Positions 47,520-60,700 of a stretch of DNA of 64,000 bases are shown one piece after another. The position numbers were made by a program, and so were the translations under genes. A model generated the notes under the pieces. The model had not been told where the DNA came from. It did not search any database and was given only the letters and a program-made list of their open reading frames with translations. Origin of the DNA: Aquila chrysaetos chrysaetos (taxonomy: Eukaryota > Chordata > Aves > Accipitriformes > Accipitridae); contig NC_044018.1 in NCBI RefSeq assembly GCF_900496995.4, positions 22,784,001 through 22,848,000 of the forward strand, written 5' to 3'. Within the stretch, counting starts at the first letter, position 1; each line of letters begins with the position of its first letter.

Positions 47520-48410
47520 ATGCCGTTGTGGTCTGGGTGGGTGTACTACTAGATGGGTGAAAAACTGGTGGTCTGGTTGGGTTGAGAGGCGGCCAGTTGG
47601 TTATAACTTACCTGGAGCTGGTCACCAGCGGAGCGCCCTCGCTGTCTGTCACAGCACGTCTCCTGTTTCACGTTATGCCTGGCTTGGAAGTCGACCAGCC
47701 CTTGCTCCTGAAGTTTGCGGGTGACCCCAGACCGGGGGAAGGGGTGAGCAGCGGATGTGCTTGAGATCAGGGCTGTTACCCAGAAGGACGTGGGCAGGCT
47801 GGAGGAGCTGGCTGGCAGGAGCTTCGTGAAGGTCACCCACAACGAGTGGACGGTTGGGCACGTGGGAAGGAGGAGCTCCTCCGGGGGAAGGGTCCCCTTC
47901 GCTCGGCGCTCCTCGGACCACACCTGGAGTACTGCGTCCAGCTCTGCGCCCGCACCTCGCCCCGCCGCAGGATAAGGAAGGTGTGGGTGAACTGGGCGAG
48001 TTCAGCACAAGGCCACCACCGTGTCAGGGAGTGGCGGCCCTGCTCCGGAGGAGAGGCTGAGGGAGCTGGCCTTGTTCAGCCTGGAGCAGAGGTGCTTCAA
48101 GGGCCTAACGTCAGCCTGCCCCTGCCTGCCCGTCCTCTGGCAGGACAACAGGCAGTGGTCACAAACTGAGGTAGGGGTGGCTCTAACTACACCTAAGGGC
48201 AATGTTTTTCTCTAGGAGGACAACCGAGCAGGAGAACAGGTTGCCTGGCAAGGTTGTGCAGTCTCTGTCTTTGGAGATTTTCAGGATCTCAGCAGATAGA
48301 GCAGCCTGGTCTCGCCCGATAGCTGACCTGGCTTTGAGCAGCAGGTTGGGCTACATGACCTGCTACGGCACTGCCAACCTGAAGGAGTCTGTGAGTCGGT
48401 GATTCTGTAT
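47520..48410 (+). mobile_element. CR1 LINE fragment, diverged
   Basis: An old CR1 copy with its pol ORF2 3' region and 3' UTR. Landmarks are GGTGAAAAACTGGTGGTCTG and AAGTTTGCGGGTGACCCCAG. Further on are CACCTGGAGTACTGCGTCCA and TTGTTCAGCCTGGAGCAGAG, then AACAGGTTGCCTGGCAAGG, and the tail GTGAGTCGGTGATTCTG. Many indels and stops break the reading frame, including large internal deletions relative to the CR1 layout. It lies on the same strand as the presumed host intron. Confidence 0.9.
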
Positions 48411-51400
48411 TTTGCCTTGCGATAACAATCTGTAGAGGGGAAGAACATAATTATTAAAAAATCCATAGTGCTTTCTGCTTGTGTTGTGGGTAAGGAGCCC
48501 TCAGACAAATCTGCAAATGCAGTCTTTGCTTTCTTCCTCTTTTCCCCTCCTTCAGATGATGTACTGGGCAGGAATCCGCTCTAGTTAAAGAAATGTTGTA
48601 AATAATATCCTTTAAAAAGAAGGATCAGAAAACCAATCTTCAGTCGTGTTCCTGGGGTGTCCCTGTAGATTGCTTCTTGTTCAGGGCTTGCTGCCGTGTT
48701 ATTCTCTAGCTTTGAGCAGGATGCTCTTTGGTACGAGAAAGGGTGGCAGAAAAAGAAGTGAAGTAGCTTTTGGGGAAGTGGATTCTGCATGCAGTCTGAA
48801 AAGTGTTTATCTCTGTGGATCTGACCTTATTTGCGTTGCAGCTGATAATGGAATTTCCCCCGGCTGTAACTGAGCCAGGAACTGGGCTTCATATTTATTT
48901 TCTACTTGAACCTATGCAGTTCCTTATTATTCCATTGCTTATAAGTTAGGTAATTTTCTTTGATAAATCTAGGAATAAAATTGGTACAGTACAGGACTGA
49001 TAGCTATCAATAAAACTAGATATATGTTAAAAGAAATAATGATCCACTCTTGATACAGCCTTCTTCTATGCCTTACAGCATGTGATGGTAAGCTGTCATA
49101 ATATAAATGCCTGCTTCATTCACACCCACTCTAGTGTAAAAACATCTCTTAAAAAAGAAATAAATTCTACAGTCTGTTTCTTTGGAATAGTCTTGTGTGG
49201 AAAACAAATTGTGCTATCAATTTTTATTTTTTCTTTGTAACAGAGCCATCTTGAGGTATAGGGGGGGAAAAAAAAGGAAATTAACCTACTTTCTTCTGTG
49301 TTCTTTTCTCTCCTTGCTTCTCTGCACCCCCAAAAGAGTCTATATATCAAATTTCACAAAGATTTACTTCCCAGCAGGAGTTCTGTAGTTACAGGTGGAA
49401 GAAGACTGAATTGGGCATTACACAGCAATAGTCAGTAAGTGACGTGGACCAAGAGGATTTTAGACATCCATGGGCTTTCCATGGGCTTCACAGTTTTTTC
49501 TTGCCCTTTTTTTTTTTTTTTTTTAATTTAATTTTTAGGCTTTCAGGCTTTCTCAGAGAAGTTACTTTGCAGCTTGCCTGCACTAAGCTTTCTCCATGAG
49601 TCACAGCTCCTTGAAAATCAGTCTCCTCGTTTCATCTTTTCTGTTTTCTGTTAAAAAATGCTCACTGGCTTATTCTTTCTGCAGCGATAAGAATGAAGAA
49701 TCCTGATGTTGCTGCAGTTACAGTGCACACTCCTTAAGGAGAAGGTATGTCGCCTTTATGGTTCTTGAGGTGGTGGAACTGGAAAACTTGGCAGTGTGTG
49801 CCCCTTGGGCGCTGAGCGCGTAGGTACTGCGCCACCAGGTCTGAACGCTGCGCTGCCTCGTAGTTTTGGTGGAGTTTGCGTTGGTCCTGTTTCTGTTGCC
49901 TACTGACTATTGTACAGGTAATGACTTTCGGAAAATAGTTTCGATGAAGTGGAAATGCAGATGTTGATCAGTATTTGTATTCCCGTGGCTGAGAACTGGT
50001 GATCTGTTGTTTGTCCCGCAATTACAGGAAACTATCAAATGAAACGGGATGCGCAGCTGTAGCTGAAAAACCTAGTCCTGGAGGTAGAAGATGTTACCAG
50101 AGGTAATGAGAGGGGAAACTGAGTCACGGAGAGGAACTTTGACTTTCTTCTGTAGTCTTTGGACAAGTATAAAGCTGCCTTTGTTTTCTTTGCTAAAACT
50201 GCCATTTGCCGTGGAATCAGAAGTTCAGTCTCACGGATGCCAGGTCACCAGCCTCTGTTATTCACGTGTTAGCACTCTGAGATTGTAAGCTCTGCTGTGG
50301 AACTTTGCAGACTCCCACTTCCTTTCGTACCAGCTTTCATTCATGGTCAAAGGTGGGCGCTTTCGGTGGAAAATTTGAAATAAGAGTTGGGACCTGTCCT
50401 TGGGGATTGTTTCATGCTCAGCAGATTCTGGTTTCTGGTGTGAGTGCCATTAAAGATCTGACTACTTCGACTGTGTGGGACTCCTCTGCATGAGAAACAT
50501 TGCCCAGGAACATCAGATTTTAATGTGGTATTTTAATTCCTTTTTTCTTAAATATCAGTTTAAAATTTAGAAATCATTACAGACTTGGTGAGGACCTGAA
50601 TGATTTGCAGTATTCAGAGATCTGATTTTTTTCTTTCAAAATGCGTGCATTTAGCATGGTTATTGCTGATTTTTAAAGACAAACTTATGAAGTTACTAGC
50701 TAAACAGCTGGAATAAAAGCATGCTGCCCTGCTACAAATATTTATTTTTTTTTTTTAACAGCAGTAGTCTCTTAGGCTTGGAATATTTGGGTTTTGTTCA
50801 GCTAGATCGGTTCAATGACTAACCTGTTATAAGTGGACAGTTAAACTGGGAACTGAGAAAGTTGGAAAGCTGCCTTTCCTCTTCCAGTCTGTAAATATGA
50901 GTAAGAGTTACCTGTTCCTCCTAACAGTTTGACAGGAAGGGACCAGGGGAAAACACGAGGAGGCAGACGGGGGCAGCGAGGGCCAGTCCTTTCAGCCAGA
51001 GCGGGTCACCTGCCTCTCATAGAAGTGCCTGGGAGCTCCTTGGCCTCTCCCTCTGCATCTGCTGAACGTTGGGTACCCAGGGGAAATGTGGGGGAGCAGA
51101 TAGAAAGGGGGGCAGTCTGTAGACCACCACCGTGGTCTGCACCAGCCACGGCTACCTCTACCCGCGTCTGAAGCAGAGGAGGCGATGAGCACTGAGTTAG
51201 GTGAATTGGTGGGTCGTCTGGAAGCCCATGGGAAATCTTAAACTTTGGGCCAGGTAACTTGAAGAGCTTCTTTCTGTCCCTGTGTTTCTGTGATTGCTGT
51301 GGAGCCCAGAAGGGAGCAGTTTGAGTCATTAAATAGAACTTATAGTAAGTTTGAGAAATCAGTTTCATATGGGAAAAAAGCTCCGTATTTTTATAACCTG

Positions 51401-51619
51401 TGTGTCACGTCCAGTACGTCAGGGCAGTTGTTCAGTTATTCAGAATCATAATTTTATAATGCAACACACATGAATAGCTCACGTGTTTCATGTTTAATAG
51501 TGGGTTTTTTTCGATTTGCAGTTTTTAAATACCTTTGGAACGAAATTTTAGTATTTTGTGTCTTAAAAGCACATAGCTGTTCAATTTCTTACATAATTTT
51601 ATGTTAACCTAAAGAACAT

Positions 51620-52129
51620 CTACTCAGCGGTCGCGATGTTGCGTCTGGAATTCAGCGTTCAGTGTGGGGCCCCAGTACAAGTGAAGGACTGGCAGGCTGG
51701 AGTGAGTCCACGGCCGGCGGTGGGAACAGGTCGGAAGAGGCTGAGGAGCTGGGTTTGTGTCGTTCTGAGGAGAAAGGGCCGAGGGGGACTGAATTGCAGT
51801 CCTCCGCTCCCCAAGGCGGGCTCGGAAAGAAGACGGAGCCAGGCTTTTTTCGGGGGCGCACAGCGGGAGAATGAGAGGCAACGGCCGCAAGGTGCTGCGA
51901 GGGTAATTCCAGCTGGGCGTAGGGAAGAACTCTTCGTGGAGTGGCTGGTTAAGCACAGGATCAGGCTGCCCCAGGAGGTGGCGAAACCTCCGCCTTCGGG
52001 GGGGGTCCAGAACCTGGGAGGGAAAGGCCCTGAGCGACCTCATCTAACTGTGAAGGCACCTCTCCTGAGTGTATGAGGGAACATTCGGAGGTCCCTTTCA
52101 GCTTAATTCGAGCTGTGATTTCCACGATT
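51620..52129 (+). mobile_element. CR1 LINE 3' end, diverged
   Basis: Landmarks are AGGGTAATTCCAGCTGGGCG and GGAAGAACTCTTCGTGGAGT, followed by CAGGCTGCCCCAGGAGGTGG. It ends GGAGGTCCCTTTCAGCTTAA, then GAGCTGTGATTTC. This is the 3' segment of a CR1, more diverged than the 14 kb copy and with a degenerate tail. Frames of up to 146 codons across it are not intact LINE protein. Confidence 0.8.
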
Positions 52130-54628
52130 AGTGTTTGAATGCACCTGTATAGCTGTGTGGTGTGTAACTGTTAGCAGCAGAGTCAATGGGGAAACCACCT
52201 GAGCTACAAAGGCAAGCTGTGCCATATGCTGCTCGTCAAATTAAATCATCTGGCTTAATCTTGATTTAAACATCTTCAACTTGAGTTAGTTCCCCTGCCT
52301 CTCAATAGAAGAGTGAAAAACTTCTCTTTGAAATGTGGTACTGTTAAAGATCGTTCATGAACATGCCGTCTGCTATATAAAATGGCAATTATTTTATTTT
52401 TATGGAGGGCATTACTGGAATGTACAATACACAGGCTCTCTTTGCTACTGCAATATTTTTCTCAGCATCTAAGAAGTAGAGAAAAATCTGTGGAACTTCA
52501 AGATGAATTAATGCAATGTATAAGTCAACCCCTAAGGCATTCTTAAGTGAGAAAGTGTATCTTTCTTCTTGTGAATAACTGCACTGTTCAGATGGGAGCA
52601 AGCAGGTCAGTGGCTAGGACTCTTAACACTGGGTCTGTGTCCTTCCTCGACACAATTCTTGTGTAATTCGAAGCGATGTCACTGTGAGCTAGATCAAAAT
52701 GGAAAACAAGCTGCAAACTTCCATAGCTCAGCTCTGCGTGTTGTTAGTATTTGCTTGTGAGGAAGAAACTGTTTTTAAAAATCATTGGCGAAGTTAACTT
52801 ACATAGGTGTTTGAAAAGTTGCATCATACGTTTAAATTAAAAAAAAAAAAAAAAAATTCTGAAGGCCTTTTAGCTACTCTGTTAAAGATGTATTTGGAAG
52901 AGGTGCCGAGACTAACTTTCAGAGGTTTGCCGGTTATTGCATGTTTCACACTTGAAAAAAAAATCTATGTTCCAGTGATGGTTCAGCTTTAAAGGAATAA
53001 AGAAAAATAGCCTTTTCTTCAAACCATAATTTTCCCTCATTTTGGCTGACAATTTTGGTGTGGCAAGATGCATTCCAGACATTTGTAAGCAGGAACACGC
53101 CTTTGAGCTCTGCAGATATAAATTGTAGAGAGAGGCTTTAGAAGGGACACTGTATAGTGAAAGCACATAATGGAATATTTTCTGTGTTATAGACAGATAT
53201 TGTATACGTGGATGAATCCTTTCTGAGCCTTGGCTCTGAAGCTACTTCGTTTTGCCTAGGACTTGCTTAAGACGATTTAAAAGGGAATTTTGTATGCTTA
53301 GAAAATGGAAGTTGTTATGGATTGTCTCATCATATGAGGATCTAGCGCTACGAGAGTTGTTATCCTTCCTGGCATGTCTGTCCTGATGATTTGCCCTTGC
53401 ATACCTGATGTCAGGGAGGTAAACTCCCTGGTACCTCCTAAGGTCGGATCCTTTTTTGAGGCACTTCTTCCATTTACTGCTACCTCTTCTGTAAGTGGCA
53501 ATTGATTTGAGCTCTCTATCCCGATTCGCTTAGTTTATTATTTCTCCACTGTACCTTGATTTTCACTATGTCCTTCAACTTACTCTTTCCATATTTCGGC
53601 TGTGGAGACATTCCAAGGGCTTGAGCTGTTTTGTGTGGTGTTGCCAGCAGAAATGGTATCTTCTTGAGATTAATGTCTATGGGCTACTCAAGAGTAGGAC
53701 AGAAAATTCAGCATTGGCTCTTCTGCTGTCTTGTGTGGCTTTTGGAAACTTACTTTTCCTCCTCACCCTTGTTCTGAAATCTCTCTTTTTGACATGCTGT
53801 CTCTTGAGTTAGAGTGAAAATGGGTTTGGGGCAGAATGTGTGCATTGCTCAGCACAACAGATCCAGTTTTTCCTTCCAGATGATACTGGAATATCACTAT
53901 TAAGTACTGTTATGGGGAAGGAAGGAAAATCTCTCTTGTGGGTTCTGGGCTTTTGCTCTCTCTCAGCGTGTATTCAGGACCAAAGTAAGAGAATGCTTTG
54001 TAGGTTTATTCTTTCCCTTAAACCTTGAGATTGATGCTATTTGAGAAAAGAGGAGGAAAGAAAAGGTGCTCAGGAGACTGCTCGCTAGTACTTCACTCTC
54101 CTCCAGAGAGCTGGAAGTGAAGGGACTCAAGCGGGGTTTTTAAGATTGCCAAAAAAATGAAAAGAAGAGAAGCAGCTGTGTATAAAATGTATAGTTGAAA
54201 CTTGTGACTTCTGATTGCCAAAGAGAGAGAAGCATCATCAAAACTGATGAGCTTCCTAGAATTTTTATCCCTCTCCCCTTCATGAAGATTTTGAAAGAGA
54301 ATATATACTCCAAACAGGCATTGAAATAACATGTTTTAGTAATCTGCTTGTGATTGTCACAGTGGGAGCTGCAGAGTACCAAATAGTTTGAAAACTTCAT
54401 CTTTCTTCAGCTGGCTTATTGAGATCATTAAAAGAATTGGCTCCAATACTGAGGGCTGTGTACATAAAAATTTGGACTGCATGTGCCTGGCGTCTTGCTT
54501 CAAAATGCATTTCCTCTCTTCCATAATGGTATTAGCTAATAGGTATGAGCTTGGCCAAATTGAAAAGGAGTGTCTCAATATTTGGAAATTATGTTCATCT
54601 ACAAAACATGTTCCCTTCGTTTTTGCAG

Positions 54629-54704
54629 GGTTTTTCAGTCTGCTAAAGGCTCAGTGGATACTCTAGGATGGACACAGAGGAATTCCCTCCCCCACCACCA
54701 GAAG
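54629..54704 (+). other. ARHGEF10: Exon with start codon, probably ARHGEF10 exon 2
   Basis: A pyrimidine-rich acceptor (TTCCCTTCGTTTTTGCAG) precedes the exon and a donor (GAAG|GTAATT) follows. The exon is 76 nt: 39 nt of leader, then an ATG. Both splice sites are good, and the strand and position fit the gene expected next to CLN8. Confidence 0.5.
54668..54704 (+). CDS. ARHGEF10: N-terminal coding part, probable ARHGEF10 (partial)
   Basis: The start codon opens MDTEEFPPPPPE plus one base of the next codon, so the following exon is entered in phase 1. An acidic start followed by a polyproline run fits a Rho GEF N-terminus. I could not match it residue by residue to a remembered ARHGEF10 sequence, and no DH or PH domain lies in the window. 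ARHGEF10 is a DH-domain exchange factor that activates RhoA-class GTPases. The assignment rests on synteny (CLN8 followed by ARHGEF10 on the same strand), splice signals and the upstream CpG island. The next exon was not identified before the window ends. Confidence 0.5.
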
Positions 54705-57700
54705 GTAATTGAAGTAGTTTGGGGTTTAAAGCCAATTTTGTTGTTACAATTTGATTATATTTCCAAAAGTGTTTGTACCTCCCCAATGCTCCTTTTCCCC
54801 GTATCACCTTAAGAGTTGGTTCCAGTGGTATTTTGCTGAAACATGAGTTCCTGTCATCTACCCTGTCTTGTTCTTGGACCTTGCTTGCTGGTGTTGCGAG
54901 AGCATGACAGGAAGAAACCTGGGGAGCGATGGTCCTTATAGTCCAAATCTGGAAATACGTGTTTTCTAAGGCACCATTGTGTATCATCACACCTTCGTCG
55001 TGTGCTTTGGCAGCCTCAAGCGTTCGTGCACATGGTGCCCTGTAGAGAAAAAACAACCAAAGCCTGTGGCACGGGCAGGATATTTGGACCAGTGTCCCAA
55101 ACGCCTGGACAGATTTGGAGTCTGAATTGAGACGACAGAGAGGGGTGAGTTGTTTTCTGTTAGGGCATGTGCTGCTTCCACCAAGCATACTTAATCTGGG
55201 CGATGTCTGCCGAGGGCTGTAGCTGAAGGACCTTCTCCTGGTGCTGCAGTTCTCTAGCCAGCATGCACTCCCGTGGGAAGCAGAGGGGAAGCGTGCACAG
55301 CTGAACCTCTGTGTGGTCAGAGCACAGCATTATGGAAGAGTATTATGCATGCTGGACTATAGAGCTGGTTCTGCGAAGTTAGCGCGTGGTGCCCTTTGCC
55401 TGCTGCGTGCTGGTAGCCACTGGTATAGCCCAGGTTTCAGAGGGCACAAAGGTAGGGTCTACAAAGACACCGTGTCGTTGCCTTCTGTGTTTATGCTCTC
55501 TCTAAAAGGATATAGTGTGTGGCTATTTTTTTTCCTGTTTGATTTCCTGTAAGCACACCTTTGTGTAGTGCTTGTTATTATGTACTTTAAGTCTTAAAAG
55601 GATTTGGCTTTTGGTAGTTGGATGCTGGGAGACTTCGTAAGAGAAGTATTGTATGCTTGTTCTGATCATCCCAAAGTACAAGTTTACGGAGACATGGGTT
55701 ATGGAGACCTGTGGTTGAACCCAGCACAGCTGTTCTTACTAGCTGGTAAAGTTGCTAGTATAGTTTGTATAGGTAGTGACTTTCCCATAAATTTTTGATC
55801 TGTCCCTTATATAGGTCATTATTACTTATGGACTTGCACTCTATTACATACATTGATATATGTATATATTTATATGTATAAAAATAATTATTGCTTATAG
55901 GACATTTTACTTCCTGTTCACACAGAAATTACACCTACAGAAAGCTATTTAAGTATGAAAGAGGATTTATATTAGTTTTGTTCAGTCATAACTCTTCAGG
56001 AATTTGGAAATTGCCATCCTAGATCAAAACTGCTTTCTCTGTAGCTTAGACACTGCCACAGATAGAGATCTCTTACTAGATACTACCTAGGAAATTTGGA
56101 ATGTGAAAGAAGCAGAAAGTTGTGAAATCAGCTTTTAATGGGTTAGATTTCTGGCCAGCATTATTGACAGTTTTATTTACGCTCCGAGATATCACTGAGG
56201 TTATTGTTGGCAAAAATGCTTCTCCTGTCCTTGGCCTAATCCATGTGATCAGGACCCTGAATTTAGCTCTGTTTTGTTTAGTGACAGTTACTGTGAAACT
56301 GTCTCTATTGGATAATCCATCTCCAAAGAAATGTAGTGCTGTGGGGGAAGAGTCTTCCCTAAGGAATCAATATTTCCACTTGAGCAGGGGCTGCCGTTTT
56401 TCAAAGACAGCTAATAATGGTTGCAACGGCTCCGACTTTGTGCAGTATGTCAGTGTGTGGGACACTATGACAAAAATTCAGGGTGGCGTAGTTCAGTATG
56501 ATTCTAGAATTTGGGTTCTTTCTCTGCAAGGCTCTTTGTGGCATGTAGAACTATGTGTATTGCATCCTTATTTTCAGACATGTCACTCCTTAATACGCTG
56601 GGATTAGATTTATTTAACATAAATTGAGATTCTGCTCTACCTGGTCTTGCGTCAGTGGATGCTTTCCCCGCAAAAAGCGTTGTCTGAAACTATTGGAACT
56701 TGTATATTTTTTTACCTTACCATTGCTAACTCTCTTTAAATAGCGTATTAATGAAGGAAATATCAGTGAAGATAAACCTTAATAATTACACTAAAATACA
56801 CTTTAGTTCACGTTCTAGATAATTCTGATGAGCCATTTTGCAGATGGAAAATAAGTGTGGATTTTAGGGCCAAGTACAACTGCAAATACACATAACAATT
56901 AAAGGAAGGAAACACATGGGATTTTTTTGTAATGGCTGAATTTTTTTTTGCATGCATATACAGTGGCCACCCATGGTGTTTGCTCAGAAGGGATGAGCAG
57001 CACCTGCCAGTGCCTTCAGACAGTGGGCGCATGGGTGGGTTACTGTGGCTCGTAATGAGGATTAGGCTCCCTCTGTGTGCTGGGTGCAGGACCCTTTGAT
57101 ACATCATAAAAAAATACTTTTAGCTTTTGCATAAGGGTTCTGAAATCCTGAACTGGGGCCACAGATGAAATCACTTGCCTTTTTTTTTTTTTTTTTTTTT
57201 AAAGTTCTTGTGACATCATGGGAATTTTTTCTTTTACCTATTTGTTGTCCTAACAAATGTAGTTGTAGTGTTGAAAGTCATGTGGGTTCCTTTCCATTTA
57301 CAGGTGTAGACCTTGCACTATAAATCTCAATTTTATTCTTGTCAAGTAGGCTTTCCATGGTTTTAACAAGTAAATTCCACAAATTTATTTGTATCAATCC
57401 TAACATATAAAAAGGGGAGAAATAATGGTAAACCTTCATCTTTGTCATGGGGATGCTGTGAGAATGTATATGAAAGCTATGTGATTAAATTCATGTTAAA
57501 TAATGTCTTTTCATTAGCAATAACCATCTGAATCTATACCTTGTTTAAGTTAAGGTACAGTTAAGGTCAATAGTAGAGCTTCTTCCGCCACTTCTTGATA
57601 GGGAAAAACTACATGCGATAAAAGCATAGAAGATATAACATATTTTACCTTTATTTAATTTATTATGCTTATGCAACATATCTGCTTATAGCTGTTTGGA

Positions 57701-60700
57701 TATTCCATTCATGCATTGTTAATTAGGCAGTGGCAAGTCCATGCTAGTTAATTCCCCTACCCCAGAGCAAATTCAAGTACTGAGTAACTTCAGAAAACTT
57801 AATGCCCGTCTGCTCCTTCCTCCAGACTGCTTTAAAAAGAGATTCTTCTAGCCATGGTTAAAAACTCCCTAGTATTTTTCTCTGTATATTTTGAATGAAT
57901 GCATGTGTTAGCACCCAGGGGGCCGTTGGAGGGGGGTAGATGCAAAGGCTTCTTTGGCTAAGAGCATAATCCAAAAAACTGCTTCCAAAATTGACACTTG
58001 AGATGATAGTACTAGCTCGTGTTCCCTTCTTTAGTGTGTCTGTGCATATGAATTTATGCACAAAGTGCTGGTATTTAAGATTCATACATAAAAAATTTCC
58101 ATGGCTATTCTGTGAAATAAAATAGAGGATGATTCTTGTTCCCTCTATCAACAAAAAACCCCACCCTTTTTAAAAGCTAAATGAAAATGGCAAATTTTAT
58201 CATGGCTGTAAGTTATAATTATGTTTTTAATTGGTTGCTGTAATGGAGTGTCCTTAACCAAACCTATTTAGACAAGAAAAGGATATGCTGTGGACTGCAG
58301 ACTTGGCAGCAAGGAATTAAAAAGCTGGTAATTCTGAGGATCGGGAATCACATCGTGCTTCTGCTGTAGAGGAGTCGTCTTCATGCTGACCAGCTAGGAT
58401 GGGGGATTGGGTGTTTAATGCTAGGATGGTGTTTACGTGTGATGGCCTGTGCTTGTGCTATTACTACTTTATTAGGAGATGGGGTCTCTGGCTGTTTTTC
58501 ATTTCTTTACTTGAAAAACATCTTATGATCCTGCAAAGTGGAAGACCTTTTCTGTAAGTGAGGACTGAAGAGGTGTTTATCAGGGCCTGTTTCAAAAGGA
58601 GGACCAGCTTTGTTTGCTCAGCAGGATGGATGCCTGACAAACAGCTGCTTACACAGGGGGAGCTGCGGGCGGGAGCGTGCTCCGTGTCAGATAGGCTTCT
58701 TCTGGTTTTGCATTTTCATCTCTGAATATGTGTGTCTCTAGTTCTGGTACATGGCGCTATACCTCATGATTTCCCTGTGAAAACTATTAGAAAACGTTGG
58801 GTGTATTTCCTCATACTGAGTGTACTTGCCAAGAATTCATCTCAGTTGTCCTACACTGAGTTGCCTTTTACAACAGTTCTAAGACCTAAAATAAGCTTTA
58901 AGCTCTGTTTTATAATTAATTGAGTCTATCAGGGTAGCTTAATATATAGTGATGAGATTTGGAGTATGGCTGCATCGCCATACAGTTCTTGAATTGTGAG
59001 CAGATGGTATATTTTGTTTCCTATTAATAGGAAATCAACATATTATTTATAATAACATTTTAAAGTGAAATACTGAAATTTCAGCGTTTGTACAAGGACA
59101 TTGTGAGAATGAATTTGATAGCGTAGTCTTTGTATTACTGCCAAATACTCTCTTTACCTGAGAGAGAATCACTTGTAACTCTTCATTTGGAAAGTGTGAG
59201 GTGCCCTTAAAGACCAGGTGTAGTGGAGAGCTGGATGTTCACTCACCTACGCCACTGTCCCCAGTACCGTGGGTAAAGCTAGGTGAGAAACCTTGTTCTG
59301 CTGAAGTTTGGGATTTAAGATGTTCGTCAGTTGAATGAATTTTTTTTTTTTTTTTTTAAACTGAAAACAGACTGAGGATATCTCCTAGACACCGATCATA
59401 AAAGCATTTTATACACCTTTTTATACAAACGATCAGCTCTCTAGGACTGTGAGTGGGATATTTCTTTGTTCCTGATATGGAGGGACATAGAGCAAAGAGG
59501 CCAAGGACTTAAATCTGGATATCCTGTATGTGATCGAGTGCTGTGATTGTGTCTTTCCACAGTTATTTTTTGTCGTTTGCCTGCCAGCGCTGGAACACTA
59601 AAATAGTCATAGTTCCTCTGTCCCTGAGAAGGAAGTCTGGCTTGAGTCTGCGGGTAAGAGTGAAATAGGAACAACTGTACTCTCATAAAAGTTCCTATTG
59701 GGAAGACTTTACATATTCTAACAAAAAAAAACTTAGAAAAGTTTTTGATTAACCCTAATAGGGAGCTGCTGGATGGCTGCTGTGTTTTGCTGTAGAGACA
59801 ACTGTATTTTTATGCTACGGGAACTACTTTTTATTCTGTGTCCTATATATATTTCTTTCTGATTATTTAGTTACCTTTTGTGCTGTTTAGTGAATGATTT
59901 CATAGTTTACTTAGGTTTTAACTGTTCTGAAAAGCTACTTTTGTGACTGAGACAAGAGGCAGTTAAACTGGGGCTTTTATAATATTGACAAGAAAAGCAC
60001 TTGTGTGTTTTATGATTTGGTTTATGGAAGTGAAGAACACTGGGGGGACCTAAGCTTGTATTTTGGACTACAGTAAAATAAAAAGACGTTACTTACTATG
60101 ATTGGGGGATTGAAAGAAGAACACTGCTTAAATTAAGCTGCAGCTATAAAGGGAGTTGGTCTTGGGCTAAACGGCATTGTTTGTTAGATATCTATTTTCA
60201 GCATACAGACAGTTACAAATGATGGTAAAAGAGGAGCCAAGATTTCAGAAGAATGAGAACAGAATATGAATTGTAGTTATGAATGGTCCCTTGTTTTTGA
60301 AGCTGGCAGTAGCTTGCTGGTGTCTGACATCCCATCTGTAACAGAACAATTTATTTATTTCTAAAGATCACATTTCTCTCAGTAAATAAAGGAAAATGCA
60401 TTGTTTAAGGTAAGGATCAATTATTTTGTGTGACAATTCAGACAAGCTGTGTAACAAAGAGTAACAACAAAATTCCCATTGCAAAAATGGAGCTATGGTG
60501 TCACATGTTACTCCTAATTATGTGTTTTTTCTTCTAGCCAAGTGTATTTGAGCATTGGGAAAAACAAGAAATAGAAAGAAAATAAATAGATTAATTAAAA
60601 AATTCTGGTTTTAGCATCTACAAAGAAAACACAGTTTACATAGATGTAATATCTTATTTTGTTTTGAAGTAATACAGTAAAATCTTTGCTAAATGTTTAT

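Larger units (their letters stand above)
40567..54628 (+). other. ARHGEF10: Putative ARHGEF10 intron 1
   Basis: Between the CpG-island donor and the acceptor at 54628. No other coding exon was recognised inside. It contains two CR1 fragments (47.5 and 51.6 kb), a 26-base A tract, T tracts and a GC-rich unexplained patch at about 42440-42850. Confidence 0.4.

Noticed and set aside
51636..52076. 146-codon frame at 51.6 kb
   Set aside because: Lies within a CR1 3' end and does not correspond to intact LINE protein.
54643..55188. 181-codon minus-strand frame
   Set aside because: Antisense to the well-supported plus-strand exon at 54629-54704; no domain recognised.
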